A stretch of DNA of 64,000 nt from Oscillospiraceae bacterium (GTDB lineage: Bacteria; Bacillota; Clostridia; Oscillospirales; Ruminococcaceae): assembly GCA_015066115.1 (NCBI GenBank), contig SVOZ01000004.1, positions 112,502-176,501 of the forward strand, given 5' to 3'. Positions within the stretch are counted from its first letter, which is position 1; each line of letters begins with the position of its first letter. A program made the position numbers and the translations under genes. Below the pieces are notes generated by a model. That model saw only the letters and a list, made by a program, of their open reading frames with translations. It did not search any database and was not told the origin of the DNA. Shown here piece after piece: positions 53,076-61,424 of this stretch.

Positions 53076-54406
53076 AATCTGCGCTTTTTAATAATACTGC
53101 GATAACGCTGGGAATTTATCTCCTGACGGATAATTAAAAGCACATAAATGAGCGCAAACAGAATAAGCAGAACGACCGCGAGCTTTATCCAAACCGATGT
53201 AAATATGTTTTTAACAAGGCTTATAAGATAGAGAAACTCGTTTCTTTCAATATCCTCGCCTGCCACAAGGTCGGTGATCCCAACTACCTCGTCGGCAAGC
53301 TTTACCTCGACATAGCCTAATACATCGCCTTTTTTTATGGGCGCCTGCGCATAGGTGTTTGTGTGAGGCACGACCTGCACGCTTGACGGGTCAATTTCGT
53401 CAGGAATAAGTGCAAGAATTTTTTCTTTTGGGTATAATAGCAGGCTGTCACTTTCTGAGGAAAGGCGAAGCGGTATCTGCGAGCAGAACTTGTCGGATGG
53501 GAGCAGGGTTTTTAAAGAAAACTTTTCAAATGCCCAGTCTAAGAGCTTTGCCGTTTCGGAAAAGACATAGTTTTCACTGTAAACATTGCCTTTTTCGTCT
53601 TTGTAGGCTGAGCCGAGCAAAATAGAGAGATAATGGTATCCGTTTTTCTCGGCGTATGCTGCAAAGCATTTTCCCGCAGGCGTGGTCGTTCCTGTTTTGA
53701 GGCCTTTTATATAGGATCTGTAATAAGGCGAGCTTTTGAGCATCATTTTGTTGGTGCTTACAAGCCACTCGGGATCGCGGCGGTTTGTTTTTCTGAGCTG
53801 ATAGCTGTAAACTGAGGCTATCTCTAAAATTTCCTCGTGCTTTATTGCCTCTTTTGCAATAAGATATAAATCGTAGGCGGTTGTGTAATGGTCGTCATCG
53901 TGAAGACCGTGGGGATTGACAAAATGGGTGTTGACGGCTCCGAGCTCCTTGGCCCTTGCGTTCATCATATCAATAAAATTGTTGATGCTCTGGTCGCCTA
54001 AATAATCGGCAACGATTGCGGCGGCCTCGTTTCCAGATTGAAGCAGCATGCAATAGAGAAGCTCTCTTGCCGTAAGCTCCTCGCCTGCCAAAATGCCTGC
54101 AAGCGAAACATTCATAGAAGAAAAACTGCCGAGGATTGCCGCCTTTGCGGTGATAACGGTGTTGTCAAGGTCGGGCACCATCTCGCAAAGCAGAAGGCAG
54201 GTCATAATTTTTGTAAGGGATGCAGGATATAGTTTTTTGTGGGCGTCTTTTTCATAAATAACTGTGTCAGTATCGAGATTAACTAAGTAAACTCCCTTTG
54301 CAGTCACCTCAAAATCAGGCTTGTAGGTTGCGGCAGAGGAGGGCACAGATAAAAGAGAAAACGATAAAATAATAACACAAATAAAAACAGAAACTATTTT
54401 TTTCAT
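53072..54406 (-). CDS. D-alanyl-D-alanine carboxypeptidase (DacF-like PBP)
   Basis: 444 residues from ATG 54406, after GGAGGG. Signal peptide (residues 1-26). Penicillin-binding motifs: SxxK as S63-L-T-K66, SGN at about 124-126 and KTG at about 237-239. A C-terminal beta domain (residues 300-390) precedes a membrane anchor near 405-430 and a basic tail, the DacA/DacF layout. It trims the last D-alanine from peptidoglycan stem peptides. Convergent with the M14 peptidase, a second possible peptidoglycan enzyme. Confidence 0.94.
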   Translation of the reverse strand: MKKIVSVFICVIILSFSLLSVPSSAATYKPDFEVTAKGVYLVNLDTDTVIYEKDAHKKLYPASLTKIMTCLLLCEMVPDLDNTVITAKAAILGSFSSMNVSLAGILAGEELTARELLYCMLLQSGNEAAAIVADYLGDQSINNFIDMMNARAKELGAVNTHFVNPHGLHDDDHYTTAYDLYLIAKEAIKHEEILEIASVYSYQLRKTNRRDPEWLVSTNKMMLKSSPYYRSYIKGLKTGTTTPAGKCFAAYAEKNGYHYLSILLGSAYKDEKGNVYSENYVFSETAKLLDWAFEKFSLKTLLPSDKFCSQIPLRLSSESDSLLLYPKEKILALIPDEIDPSSVQVVPHTNTYAQAPIKKGDVLGYVEVKLADEVVGITDLVAGEDIERNEFLYLISLVKNIFTSVWIKLAVVLLILFALIYVLLIIRQEINSQRYRSIIKKRRF

Positions 54407-54426
54407 AGACAAATCCCTCCCTTGTG

Positions 54427-54455
54427 TGTATAATAAATATAGAAATTTCTGTCAA
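54427..54455 (-). promoter_or_regulatory. Promoter of the dac gene
   Basis: Minus strand: TTGACA, 17 bases, TATACA. Perfect -35. The -10 ends about 20 bases before the start codon, so the leader is short but includes the GGAGGG site. Confidence 0.8.
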
Positions 54456-54549
54456 TAAACCTATTGTAGCACATATTAAACGCAAAATAAAGAGAAAAAA
54501 GTAAATTTAACTTAAGTCTTAAATTTTTTTAGGAAGGGACGAGCTTTAA

Positions 54550-55263
54550 TTGATTTATGTAACCGGTGATATGCACGGAGATTTAGGGCGGTTTTCGCAG
54601 AGGGCAATAAAAAAGCTAAAGGCGGATGACACCCTTATAAGCCTCGGCGATTTCGGATTTTTGTGGCTTGGCGATGAGCAGGAAGAAAAAAACCTTTCCT
54701 TTATAAAAGACCGCAAATTTAAGGTCCTGTTTGTTGAAGGAACCCACGAAAATTACACCCTTTTAGAAAAGTATCCTGTTTGTGATTATTGCGGCGGCAA
54801 GGTGCGTGACCTTGGCGGTAACCTTAAAATGCTTCTTCGCGGCGAAATTTACGAAATAGAGGGCAAAAAGATCTTTGCGCTCGGCGGCGGCGAAAGCGAG
54901 GATGCAGAGTTTCGCCTTGAAGGGCAATCTTGGTGGCAGCAGGAGCTTCCTTCGGCCGAGGAGCTTGAGTATGCCGATGAGAATTTAAAAAAATGCAAAA
55001 ATGTTGATTTTATCGTAACCCACAGCGCGCCCTTTAAAATAAAAACCTCGCTTTTCGGCAGGGATATAAATGAAAATAGGCTTGATAAGTTTCTTGACAA
55101 GGTTATGATGACAGTGAAATACGATAAATGGTATTTCGGCTGTTATCACATCGACAGAAAGCTCACAAGAACGCATTATGCCGTTTATCAAAACGTGCTT
55201 GAAATAACAAGCCCCGAAAAGAAGGGCTTTTTTGCAAAGCTTTTTAAGAAGAAAAAACAATAA
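54550..55263 (+). CDS. Metallophosphoesterase with altered GNHE motif
   Basis: 237 residues with TTG start (AGGAAGGGAC upstream). Calcineurin-like phosphoesterase motifs: GDMHGD (D7, H9), GDFGFLW (D34), then VEGTHENY at 64-68 where the family normally has GNHE, and late histidines in VTHSAPF and GCYHID. The asparagine that bridges metal to substrate is replaced by threonine. Rest of the protein looks intact. Substrate unknown. The C-terminus is lysine-rich. A long terminator follows. Confidence 0.85.
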   Translation: MIYVTGDMHGDLGRFSQRAIKKLKADDTLISLGDFGFLWLGDEQEEKNLSFIKDRKFKVLFVEGTHENYTLLEKYPVCDYCGGKVRDLGGNLKMLLRGEIYEIEGKKIFALGGGESEDAEFRLEGQSWWQQELPSAEELEYADENLKKCKNVDFIVTHSAPFKIKTSLFGRDINENRLDKFLDKVMMTVKYDKWYFGCYHIDRKLTRTHYAVYQNVLEITSPEKKGFFAKLFKKKKQ

Positions 55264-55279
55264 TATTTATACAAAAAGA

Positions 55280-55325
55280 AAAACCGATGGTATCAGTAAT
55301 TTTGCTGTTTACCATCGGTTTTTAT
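55280..55325 (+). terminator. Terminator after the phosphoesterase
   Basis: AAAACCGATGGTA and TACCATCGGTTTT form a 13-bp stem with a 17-base loop and a T run. The A run before the stem allows use on the minus strand too. Confidence 0.9.
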
Positions 55326-55368
55326 GATATACGGTTATTATAGCAAGTAACTGAAGCAGCGGGTTTTA

Positions 55369-55489
55369 GAGCCTTCCCCCTTGAGGGGAAGGGGGACCGC
55401 AAAAGCGGCGGATGAGGTGGCTTTGTGAAATTTCTGGTTTCCACCTCATCAGTCAGCTGCGCCGACAGCTTCTTTTCAAGGAGAAGCCT
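55369..55489. repeat. Inverted-repeat element (MITE-like), full copy
   Basis: The ends are imperfect inverted repeats of about 50 bases: the left arm runs from AGCCTTCCCCCTTGAGGGG to GGATGAGGTGG and the right arm from CCACCTCATCAGTCAGC to AGAAGCCT. Each arm can also fold on itself (CCCCCTTGAGGGG; GCCG/CGGC region). The middle is about 20 AT-rich bases. No ORF inside. A half copy is at 38226-38272. Such elements are scattered through many Clostridia in my recollection; mobility is inferred. Confidence 0.75.
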
Positions 55490-55518
55490 GAAAAGGTTGC
55501 ACTTGGATTAATAATTCA

Positions 55519-56166
55519 TCAGGTATGAAAGCATTTTTTAAGATTGCGCAGATTACCGAGCACCAAAAGGGTGTCGCCCTCATTAAATTCGGTTGCAGGA
55601 GAAATAGATGCATTGAGCACGCCACCGGACTTGACGGCCAAAATGTTTATATTGTACTTTTTGCGGATGTCTATCTGACCTACAGTTTTGGAAACCCAGT
55701 TTTCAGGGACATTTACTTCAATAATAGAGTGCTCATTATCGAGCTGTATATAGTCTAAAATGTGGTCAGAGGTGTAGCGTATAGCGGTCCAGCTTGCAAG
55801 CTGCTTTTCGGGGTAAACAACCTCGTCGGCGCCGTTTCGCAGGAGAAACTTTGCCTGAACATCGCGCTCGGCGCGCGAAACCACGAATTTTGCTCCCATT
55901 TCTTTTAAAAGCGATGTGGTTTCAAGCGAGGACTGAAAATCGTTTCCGATTGTGACGATACAAAGGTCGTAATTGTCAACACCGAGGGTGTCAACAAAGT
56001 CGGGATTGGTGCTGTCGCCGATCTGTGCGCTTGTAACATAAGGCATAACCTCGTCAATTCTATCTTCGCGATGGTCAATTGCCATAATCTCGTGACCAAG
56101 TTCGTTGAGCTTTACTGCAATGTGCTTGCCGAATCTTCCTATTCCGACCAAAAGAATCGATTTCAT
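55519..56166 (-). CDS. trkA: Potassium uptake regulatory subunit TrkA/KtrA
   Basis: 215 residues. N-terminal RCK domain binds NAD(H) or ATP/ADP: SILLVGIGRFGKHIAVKLNELGHEIMAIDHR with the GxGxxG at about residues 7-12; DLCIVTIGNDFQSSLETTSLLKEMG; C-terminal TrkA-C domain from about residue 140. Gates the partner membrane subunit at the cytoplasmic face. Twelve bases after trkH on the minus strand with AAGGAGAAAAA as binding site. Confidence 0.95.
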   Translation of the reverse strand: MKSILLVGIGRFGKHIAVKLNELGHEIMAIDHREDRIDEVMPYVTSAQIGDSTNPDFVDTLGVDNYDLCIVTIGNDFQSSLETTSLLKEMGAKFVVSRAERDVQAKFLLRNGADEVVYPEKQLASWTAIRYTSDHILDYIQLDNEHSIIEVNVPENWVSKTVGQIDIRKKYNINILAVKSGGVLNASISPATEFNEGDTLLVLGNLRNLKKCFHT

Positions 56167-56178
56167 AATTTTTTCTCC

Positions 56179-57513
56179 TTATCCAACTGTGATTTTTTCC
56201 TGCGGAAGCTTGCTGACATTGTGCCGCGGCCCTGAAAATGCGGCATAAATGAGGGTAAGACCGCCAACTCTGCCAAGGAACATCAAGGCTATCAGAATCA
56301 AGTGCGAGGCTGTGCTGAGGCTTGGCGTTACGCCGAGAGTAAGCCCCACCGTCGCAACCGCCGAGGCGGTTTCGTAAAGGCAGGTGAGAATGGGAAGACC
56401 CTCTATAACGCTGATGACTATTGTGCCGCCAAGCAAAAGCGAAAGATACATAACCGCGATTGCGGCGGCGTGGCGTACCGTTGAATCTGAGATCCTTCTG
56501 CCGAAAACGTGCGCGCTGTCCTTGCGGCGAAAAATTGAAAATGCTGAAGAAAACAAAACACCAACTGTTGTGATTTTCATACCGCCCGCAGTTGAGCCCG
56601 AAGAACCGCCTATGAGCATAAGAATAATCATTATAGTCTGGGCGGCCTGCGACAGCGAATTTAAATCAACCGTGTTAAAGCCTGCCGTTCTAGGAGTAAC
56701 GGTTTGGAAAAGCGAGGCAAGAATGCGCTCACCTAAGGGCAGGCTTGAAAACTCAAAAAAGAAAAAGAAGAGGGCGGGAAGCAAAATTAAAATTGCTGAC
56801 GCCGATAAAACAAGCTTGCTCTGCATTCTGTATCTGCTAAAGTGAAATTTGTGGGTGAAAAAGTCATCCCAGGTTAAAAAACCGATGCCACCGAATAAAA
56901 TCAGCAGGATAACGGTAATGTTTATTATAGGCTGTGCGGCATAGGCGGTGAGAGAGGAAAACTGTGCCGTTTGCCCCATAAGGTCAAAGCCTGCGTTGCA
57001 AAAGGCTGAAATGGAGTGGAAAATCGCCATCCAGATGCCCTTTAACCCAAAATCCTTTATAAAAACGGGCGCCATAACGGCGGCCGCCAAAAGCTCTGCC
57101 GAAAATGTAGTTATAAGAATGAATCTTGTAAGCCTTACAATTCCGCCGACCTTTTGAGCCGAGATGGATTCTTGCATGGTGCTTCTTTGCATAAGTCCGA
57201 TTTTTCTGCCCGAAAGCAAGGCGATGGTCGTTGCGACCGTTACAACACCGAGGCCGCCTATCTGAATTAAAACAAGGATAACTGCCTGACCAAAATAAGA
57301 CCAATAGGTCGCGGTGTCAAAAACAATAAGCCCCGTTACACAAACTGCGCTTGTAGAGGTAAAGAGCGCATCGGAAAAGGGCGTTACCTGCCCGCCCTGC
57401 GAGGAGATGGGAAGCATTAAAACAAGCGCTCCTATAAGGATAACGGCGGCAAAACCGAGAATTATTATCTGAAAGCTTGATAATCGTCTTTTGATTTTCG
57501 GCTTTTCAGCCAT
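56179..57513 (-). CDS. trkH: Potassium uptake membrane subunit TrkH/KtrB
   Basis: 444 residues, about eight to ten helices with four repeated P-loops: TSTSAVCVTGLIV, ISAFCNAGFDL, VTPRTAGFNTVD and ASAVATVGLTLGVTP, each with the selectivity glycine. Sodium-dependent KtrB-type uptake is likely from the length. AAAGGAGTGAG precedes the ATG. First gene of the pair with trkA, behind a promoter that carries a perfect dyad. Confidence 0.95.
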   Translation of the reverse strand: MAEKPKIKRRLSSFQIIILGFAAVILIGALVLMLPISSQGGQVTPFSDALFTSTSAVCVTGLIVFDTATYWSYFGQAVILVLIQIGGLGVVTVATTIALLSGRKIGLMQRSTMQESISAQKVGGIVRLTRFILITTFSAELLAAAVMAPVFIKDFGLKGIWMAIFHSISAFCNAGFDLMGQTAQFSSLTAYAAQPIINITVILLILFGGIGFLTWDDFFTHKFHFSRYRMQSKLVLSASAILILLPALFFFFFEFSSLPLGERILASLFQTVTPRTAGFNTVDLNSLSQAAQTIMIILMLIGGSSGSTAGGMKITTVGVLFSSAFSIFRRKDSAHVFGRRISDSTVRHAAAIAVMYLSLLLGGTIVISVIEGLPILTCLYETASAVATVGLTLGVTPSLSTASHLILIALMFLGRVGGLTLIYAAFSGPRHNVSKLPQEKITVG

Positions 57514-57530
57514 TTATCTCACTCCTTTTT

Positions 57531-57546
57531 TAGTATAACTATACTA
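57531..57546. promoter_or_regulatory. Perfect dyad over the trkH promoter
   Basis: TAGTATA-AC-TATACTA, seven-base perfect inverted repeat with two-base spacer. It overlaps the -10 (57543-57548) and the expected start of transcription of the minus-strand trkH promoter, a typical place for a repressor. The regulator is not known. Confidence 0.5.
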
Positions 57547-57571
57547 TACCACTTTTTTTTAATAATGACAA
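57543..57571 (-). promoter_or_regulatory. Promoter of trkHA
   Basis: Minus strand: TTGTCA, 17 bases, TATAGT, about 30 bases before the trkH start codon. Confidence 0.6.
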
Positions 57572-57593
57572 GAATTTTTATAAATAGATAAAA

Positions 57594-57623
57594 TTGACAA
57601 AACGGGGTGAATTATGTTATTAT
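57594..57623 (+). promoter_or_regulatory. Promoter of putP
   Basis: TTGACA, 18 bases, TATTAT. Perfect -35; about 38 bases before putP. Confidence 0.7.
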
Positions 57624-57661
57624 ATTTATAATTATTTTCCTAAGGGAAGGATGTTTTAAAA

Positions 57662-59215
57662 ATGACAGCTACGACCTGGGTTATACTGGGCACAATCATT
57701 GCATATATGGCAATGATGATTTGTATAGGTTTTAGTGTTTCTAAAAAGAACAAAACCTCAAGCGACTTTTATTTGGGTGGAAGAAAGCTCGGCCCCCTTG
57801 TCACTGCGATGAGCGCAGAGGCTTCGGATATGAGCGGATGGCTTTTAATGGGACTTCCTGCAGTTGCAATGATGACAGGTGTTCCCGAGGCGGTGTGGAC
57901 TGCAGTTGGCCTTGCGATAGGTACATATATTAACTGGCTTATCGTTGCAAAAAGGCTCAGAGTTTACAGCCACAAGATCGATTCCTTTACCTTGCCCGAC
58001 TTTTTCTCGACACGCTTTGGCGATAAAAAGAAGGCTCTCACAATCATTGCGGCTCTTATCATAGTAGTTTTCTTCATTCCTTACACAGCATCGGGCTTTG
58101 CCGCCTGCGGAAAGCTCTTCTCTTCGCTCTTTGGAATGGATTATGTGCTCGCAATGGTGCTTTCTGCGGCAGTTATTATCATTTACTGCACCCTCGGCGG
58201 ATTCCTTGCCGCATCTACTACCGACTTTATTCAGAGCATTATTATGACAGTTGCTCTGCTTGTTGTTCTCGGACTCGGCGAAGGTCTTATAAACGGATTT
58301 GACAACGTATTTGCAAATGTTGCAGGCCTTAATGGATATCTTGACCTCTTTAAAGGTTATGATGTTGCTTCAGGGCAGACAGGAGAATACGGTGCACTTG
58401 CTGTAGCTTCCACTCTTGCTTGGGGCTTGGGTTATTTTGGAATGCCCCACATTCTTTTAAGATTTATGGCTATTGAGGATGAGAAAAAGCTTAAAACCTC
58501 GCGCCGTGTTGCATCTGTTTGGGTCGTTATCTCGATGGGTGTTGCAGTGCTTATCGGTATTGTAGGCTACAGCCTTATGAAAGAGGGAATCCTTCCTCAA
58601 TATGAAAGCGCATCTGCCGCTGAAACGATTATTGTTGATATTTCCAAGTTCTTAAGCCGGTTTGGATATGTTCCCGCTCTTACGGCAGGCATTATCCTTG
58701 CAGGAATTTTGGCATCGACTATGTCAACTGCTGACTCACAGCTTCTTGCCGCTTCTTCAAGTATTTCGCAAAATATCGTTCAGGAAACCTTTAAGGTTAA
58801 GCTTTCTCAGAAAAAGTCAATGTGGCTTGCAAGAATTTCGGTTGTTGTAATTTCGGTTATTGCTATTTTCTTAGCGCTTGACCCCAACAGCTCGGTGTTT
58901 GAGATCGTTTCGTTTGCCTGGGCAGGCTTTGGCGCCGCATTCGGTCCTGTTATGCTCTGTGCGCTCTTCTGGAAACGCGCTAATAAATACGGCGCTATCG
59001 CAGGTATGATCTCGGGCGGCGCAATGGTATTTATCTGGAAGTTTATCGTAAGGGCAAACTTTAAGGGCACCGTGCTCGACTTCTACGAGCTTCTCCCTGC
59101 ATTTATCTTAGGTCTTGTTGTTATAATCGTTGTTTCTCTCTTAACTAAGGCTCCCGAAAAAGAGCTTACCGATAAGTTTGACGAGGTTAAAGAATACTGC
59201 AAGACTGCAAAATAA
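57662..59215 (+). CDS. putP: Sodium/proline symporter
   Basis: 517 residues of the SSS family, 13 helices. SKKNKTSSDFYLGGRKLGPLVTAMSAEASDMSGWLLMGLP is the PutP signature near the start, with the sodium-site residues; GILASTMSTADSQLLAASSSISQNI is the conserved helix 9 region. Imports proline with sodium. GGAAGGATG precedes the ATG. Monocistronic between its own promoter and terminator. Other SSS substrates are possible, but PutP similarity is strong. Confidence 0.93.
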   Translation: MTATTWVILGTIIAYMAMMICIGFSVSKKNKTSSDFYLGGRKLGPLVTAMSAEASDMSGWLLMGLPAVAMMTGVPEAVWTAVGLAIGTYINWLIVAKRLRVYSHKIDSFTLPDFFSTRFGDKKKALTIIAALIIVVFFIPYTASGFAACGKLFSSLFGMDYVLAMVLSAAVIIIYCTLGGFLAASTTDFIQSIIMTVALLVVLGLGEGLINGFDNVFANVAGLNGYLDLFKGYDVASGQTGEYGALAVASTLAWGLGYFGMPHILLRFMAIEDEKKLKTSRRVASVWVVISMGVAVLIGIVGYSLMKEGILPQYESASAAETIIVDISKFLSRFGYVPALTAGIILAGILASTMSTADSQLLAASSSISQNIVQETFKVKLSQKKSMWLARISVVVISVIAIFLALDPNSSVFEIVSFAWAGFGAAFGPVMLCALFWKRANKYGAIAGMISGGAMVFIWKFIVRANFKGTVLDFYELLPAFILGLVVIIVVSLLTKAPEKELTDKFDEVKEYCKTAK

Positions 59216-59221
59216 AAATTA

Positions 59222-59250
59222 AAGCCGACGGCTCAGCCGTCGGCTTTTTT
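59222..59250. terminator. Terminator between putP and the SDR gene
   Basis: AAGCCGACGGC-TCA-GCCGTCGGCTT, 11 perfect pairs, then TTTT. The right half encodes the last codons of the convergent SDR gene. Confidence 0.92.
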
Positions 59251-60105
59251 CATTTGACTATATAGATTGTCTGCCGCTTTTTCTATAAAGGCGGCCTCTT
59301 TTTTGTCGCAGAAATTAAGGCTCTGCTTTTTTGGAAGTCCCCAGATGTTAAAGAGCCGCGGGCCTATCCATTCTCCGCTTTGGGTGGACTCAAAAACGCC
59401 CTTTAAAATAGAGAGTGCCGCCTTTTTGGGACGCATAAAGATAACCTTCATAGGATGCTTTATAAGGGCAAAAATAATGGGCGGATAATGGGCGGTGATG
59501 TTTGTAAAGGTAATTCCCGGATGAACCACCGAGAGCTTGTCACTGTCTTTAAAAAGGCCAAAAAGCGCGGCGGTTAAAAAGCGCTTTGAGTTTCCGTAAA
59601 TGAGATTTGATTTTGTTCTGCTTGAAAAGTCAATGTCGCTTTGGTCGGTTTTTGAGTAAAAAAGCGCAATGCTTGAAACTGCTACAATGTGTGTGCCGCA
59701 TTCTTTAAGAGAGCGCGCAAGATAGTAGGGCGAGAGGAAGTTTATCTGAAAAACGTTTTCAAGGGCGAGGGCAGTTTTGTGCCTTGGAATATGATATGCG
59801 CCCGCGTTAAAAATAAGATAATCGGGCTTTAGTTTTTTTAGTTCCTCTGCCGCCGATCTTACGTTCCCTACATTTTCAAGGTCAAGGGCAAGACGGCGCA
59901 CCGAAAGAGCGGGGTACTTATTTAAAAGAGAATCCCGCAGGGCGTTTGAGCGTATTTCGTTTCTGTCAAGCAGCAGTAAATCGGCTCCGAGCGCGGCTAA
60001 ATAAGAGCAAAGTTCTTTTCCTATTCCGCCCGTTGCACCGCTTACCGCCACAAGCTTTCCCGACAGGGAATATGTGTTTTGTGAAAGCCATTTATTAGTG
60101 TTCAT
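59233..60105 (-). CDS. Short-chain dehydrogenase/reductase
   Basis: 290 residues. Rossmann motif VAVSGATGGIGKE (TGxxxGxG), LIFNAGAY (NAG), and active-site Y-x3-K as IYGNSKR with the preceding VSSIAL serine. The C-terminal extension (residues 210-290) resembles retinol dehydrogenase-like SDRs. Substrate unknown. No ribosome binding site precedes the ATG, and the promoter -10 ends only six bases before it, so the transcript may be leaderless. The final codons lie inside the shared terminator. Confidence 0.87.
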   Translation of the reverse strand: MNTNKWLSQNTYSLSGKLVAVSGATGGIGKELCSYLAALGADLLLLDRNEIRSNALRDSLLNKYPALSVRRLALDLENVGNVRSAAEELKKLKPDYLIFNAGAYHIPRHKTALALENVFQINFLSPYYLARSLKECGTHIVAVSSIALFYSKTDQSDIDFSSRTKSNLIYGNSKRFLTAALFGLFKDSDKLSVVHPGITFTNITAHYPPIIFALIKHPMKVIFMRPKKAALSILKGVFESTQSGEWIGPRLFNIWGLPKKQSLNFCDKKEAAFIEKAADNLYSQMKKADG

Positions 60106-60111
60106 ACAAAA

Positions 60112-60140
60112 ATTTTACCACCCATAAAAATTTGTGTCAA
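60112..60140 (-). promoter_or_regulatory. Promoter of the SDR gene, apparently leaderless
   Basis: Minus strand: TTGACA, 17 bases, TAAAAT, followed by TTTTGT and the ATG. Transcription would start at or next to the A of the start codon. Confidence 0.65.
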
Positions 60141-60148
60141 GCCACCTG

Positions 60149-60177
60149 TTGTAAACAATCCAGTAGTGTGTTATAAT
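60149..60177 (+). promoter_or_regulatory. Promoter of the small membrane protein gene
   Basis: Plus strand: TTGTAA, 17 bases, TATAAT, about 35 bases before GTG 60213. It is back-to-back with the SDR promoter. Confidence 0.7.
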
Positions 60178-60212
60178 TTTATATAGTTTATGACCATGAA
60201 GAGGTGGCAGGT

Positions 60213-60542
60213 GTGAATAAACTTAATAAAATCAGCAGAATATTAAATGTGGTTTTGGGCTTTTTTTATCTGCCGCTTTCGGTTGTAAGTTTCTTTTTGA
60301 CAATGGCATCAGAGGGCACCATTGATGCCACAAACACGGCTTATATACAATTAATTAACCTGTTTTGTTTCATATCTTTTATAATCCCGTTTATTTGTGT
60401 AATTTCAGTTGTTTTATCGGTTGTATTTAGAAAAAAAGGACATAGCATTATGTCTATTATTGTGCAATTTCTGCCCATGATCATATTTTTAATCAATATG
60501 ATTTTGCTTTCGCTTGCAGAAAATTTGCCAAAGATGGCATAA
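60213..60542 (+). CDS. Small membrane protein of unknown function
   Basis: 109 residues from GTG 60213 (GAGGTG lies six bases upstream; the track GTG at 60204 falls within that site). Three hydrophobic helices at about 12-32, 45-70 and 80-100. No family recognised. The own promoter and a downstream terminator make it a single-gene unit. Confidence 0.6.
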   Translation: MNKLNKISRILNVVLGFFYLPLSVVSFFLTMASEGTIDATNTAYIQLINLFCFISFIIPFICVISVVLSVVFRKKGHSIMSIIVQFLPMIIFLINMILLSLAENLPKMA

Positions 60543-60546
60543 ACTT

Positions 60547-60589
60547 TGCAATCAGGTGACGGTGCAATCAGATGACGGTTCTCTGATTG
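60547..60589 (+). repeat. 16-bp tandem repeat plus hairpin
   Basis: TGCAATCAGGTGACGG is followed at once by TGCAATCAGATGACGG (15 of 16 identical). The second unit can also pair with TCTGATTG at 60582-60589 to form a hairpin. It lies directly after the small membrane gene. Confidence 0.7.
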
Positions 60590-60623
60590 TGCCCCACAAT
60601 CTCCAACAAAAAGCTACAACACA

Positions 60624-60664
60624 ACAAGCACCCATCTGAGCAATCAAATGGGTGCTTGTTTTTT
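60624..60664. terminator. Terminator between convergent genes
   Basis: ACAAGCACCCAT and ATGGGTGCTTGT pair over 12 bp with a 12-base loop, then a T run. It serves the membrane protein gene; the minus-strand lipoprotein ends about 45 bases further on. Confidence 0.85.
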
Positions 60665-60707
60665 CTTAACTTAATAATATTGCCCTGAAATGGGTGCTCT
60701 TTTTGCA

Positions 60708-61424
60708 TTAAGGCTCTATGTACATAAATAAATCCCAACCCTTAATGCCTGAAAAAAAGTCATTAACACAAACTCTATATCCATCTTCACCTTCACGAAT
60801 AACAAAGTCTACAACTTCTTTTCTGTTTTCCTGTGTAAGATAATATGAAGCAGTATAGTAATAAAACTTATATGGATGGTGCGAGTCATAATCAATATAT
60901 GTAAATTCTAAATTTTCATAAGGGAAGCCGCTTGCCCCGCCACCAACCTTTACAGCTAAAACATTGTCTAAATCATAAAAATTATATGCCATAAATTTAT
61001 AGAGCAAGGGGCCTGATAGGGTTTGGGCATAGAATTTTTTTGCATCACTATATTTATAATTTGTCTTCCAGTAAAAATCTCCAACCCCTGTATAATCAGT
61101 AACGGTGCCGTCTGCTCTGTAAAATGTCTTTGAATCAATTACAAGGTTTTCAAGGTCTTGTACTACCCAACAGGAACGCTCTTCATGAAAACTTCGACCT
61201 GTATATAATGCAGATTTGTCAAAAAGTTGTTTTAAAATTTGCTCAGACGGCAGGGATATTGAAGTTTCATTATGGTTTTCAGCTAAAATGCTCGAAGCGC
61301 CTTTATCACTGCTTTCGATATCAGCAACTTGCGAGGAAGCCTTATCTTGGGGCTTGGGTGTGCAGGAGCAGAAAATTCCTAATATCATTAAAATAGTTAT
61401 AGTTAAAGCAAATATTTTTTTCAT
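60708..61424 (-). CDS. Lipoprotein of unknown function
   Basis: 238 residues with signal peptide and lipobox FCSC (Cys21), followed by a serine-rich linker (residues 22-60) and a globular domain rich in tyrosine and phenylalanine (YKFYYYTASYYL). No family recognised; homologues would be expected as cell-surface proteins. AGAGGAAT precedes the ATG. No clear promoter was found for it. Confidence 0.7.
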   Translation of the reverse strand: MKKIFALTITILMILGIFCSCTPKPQDKASSQVADIESSDKGASSILAENHNETSISLPSEQILKQLFDKSALYTGRSFHEERSCWVVQDLENLVIDSKTFYRADGTVTDYTGVGDFYWKTNYKYSDAKKFYAQTLSGPLLYKFMAYNFYDLDNVLAVKVGGGASGFPYENLEFTYIDYDSHHPYKFYYYTASYYLTQENRKEVVDFVIREGEDGYRVCVNDFFSGIKGWDLFMYIEP

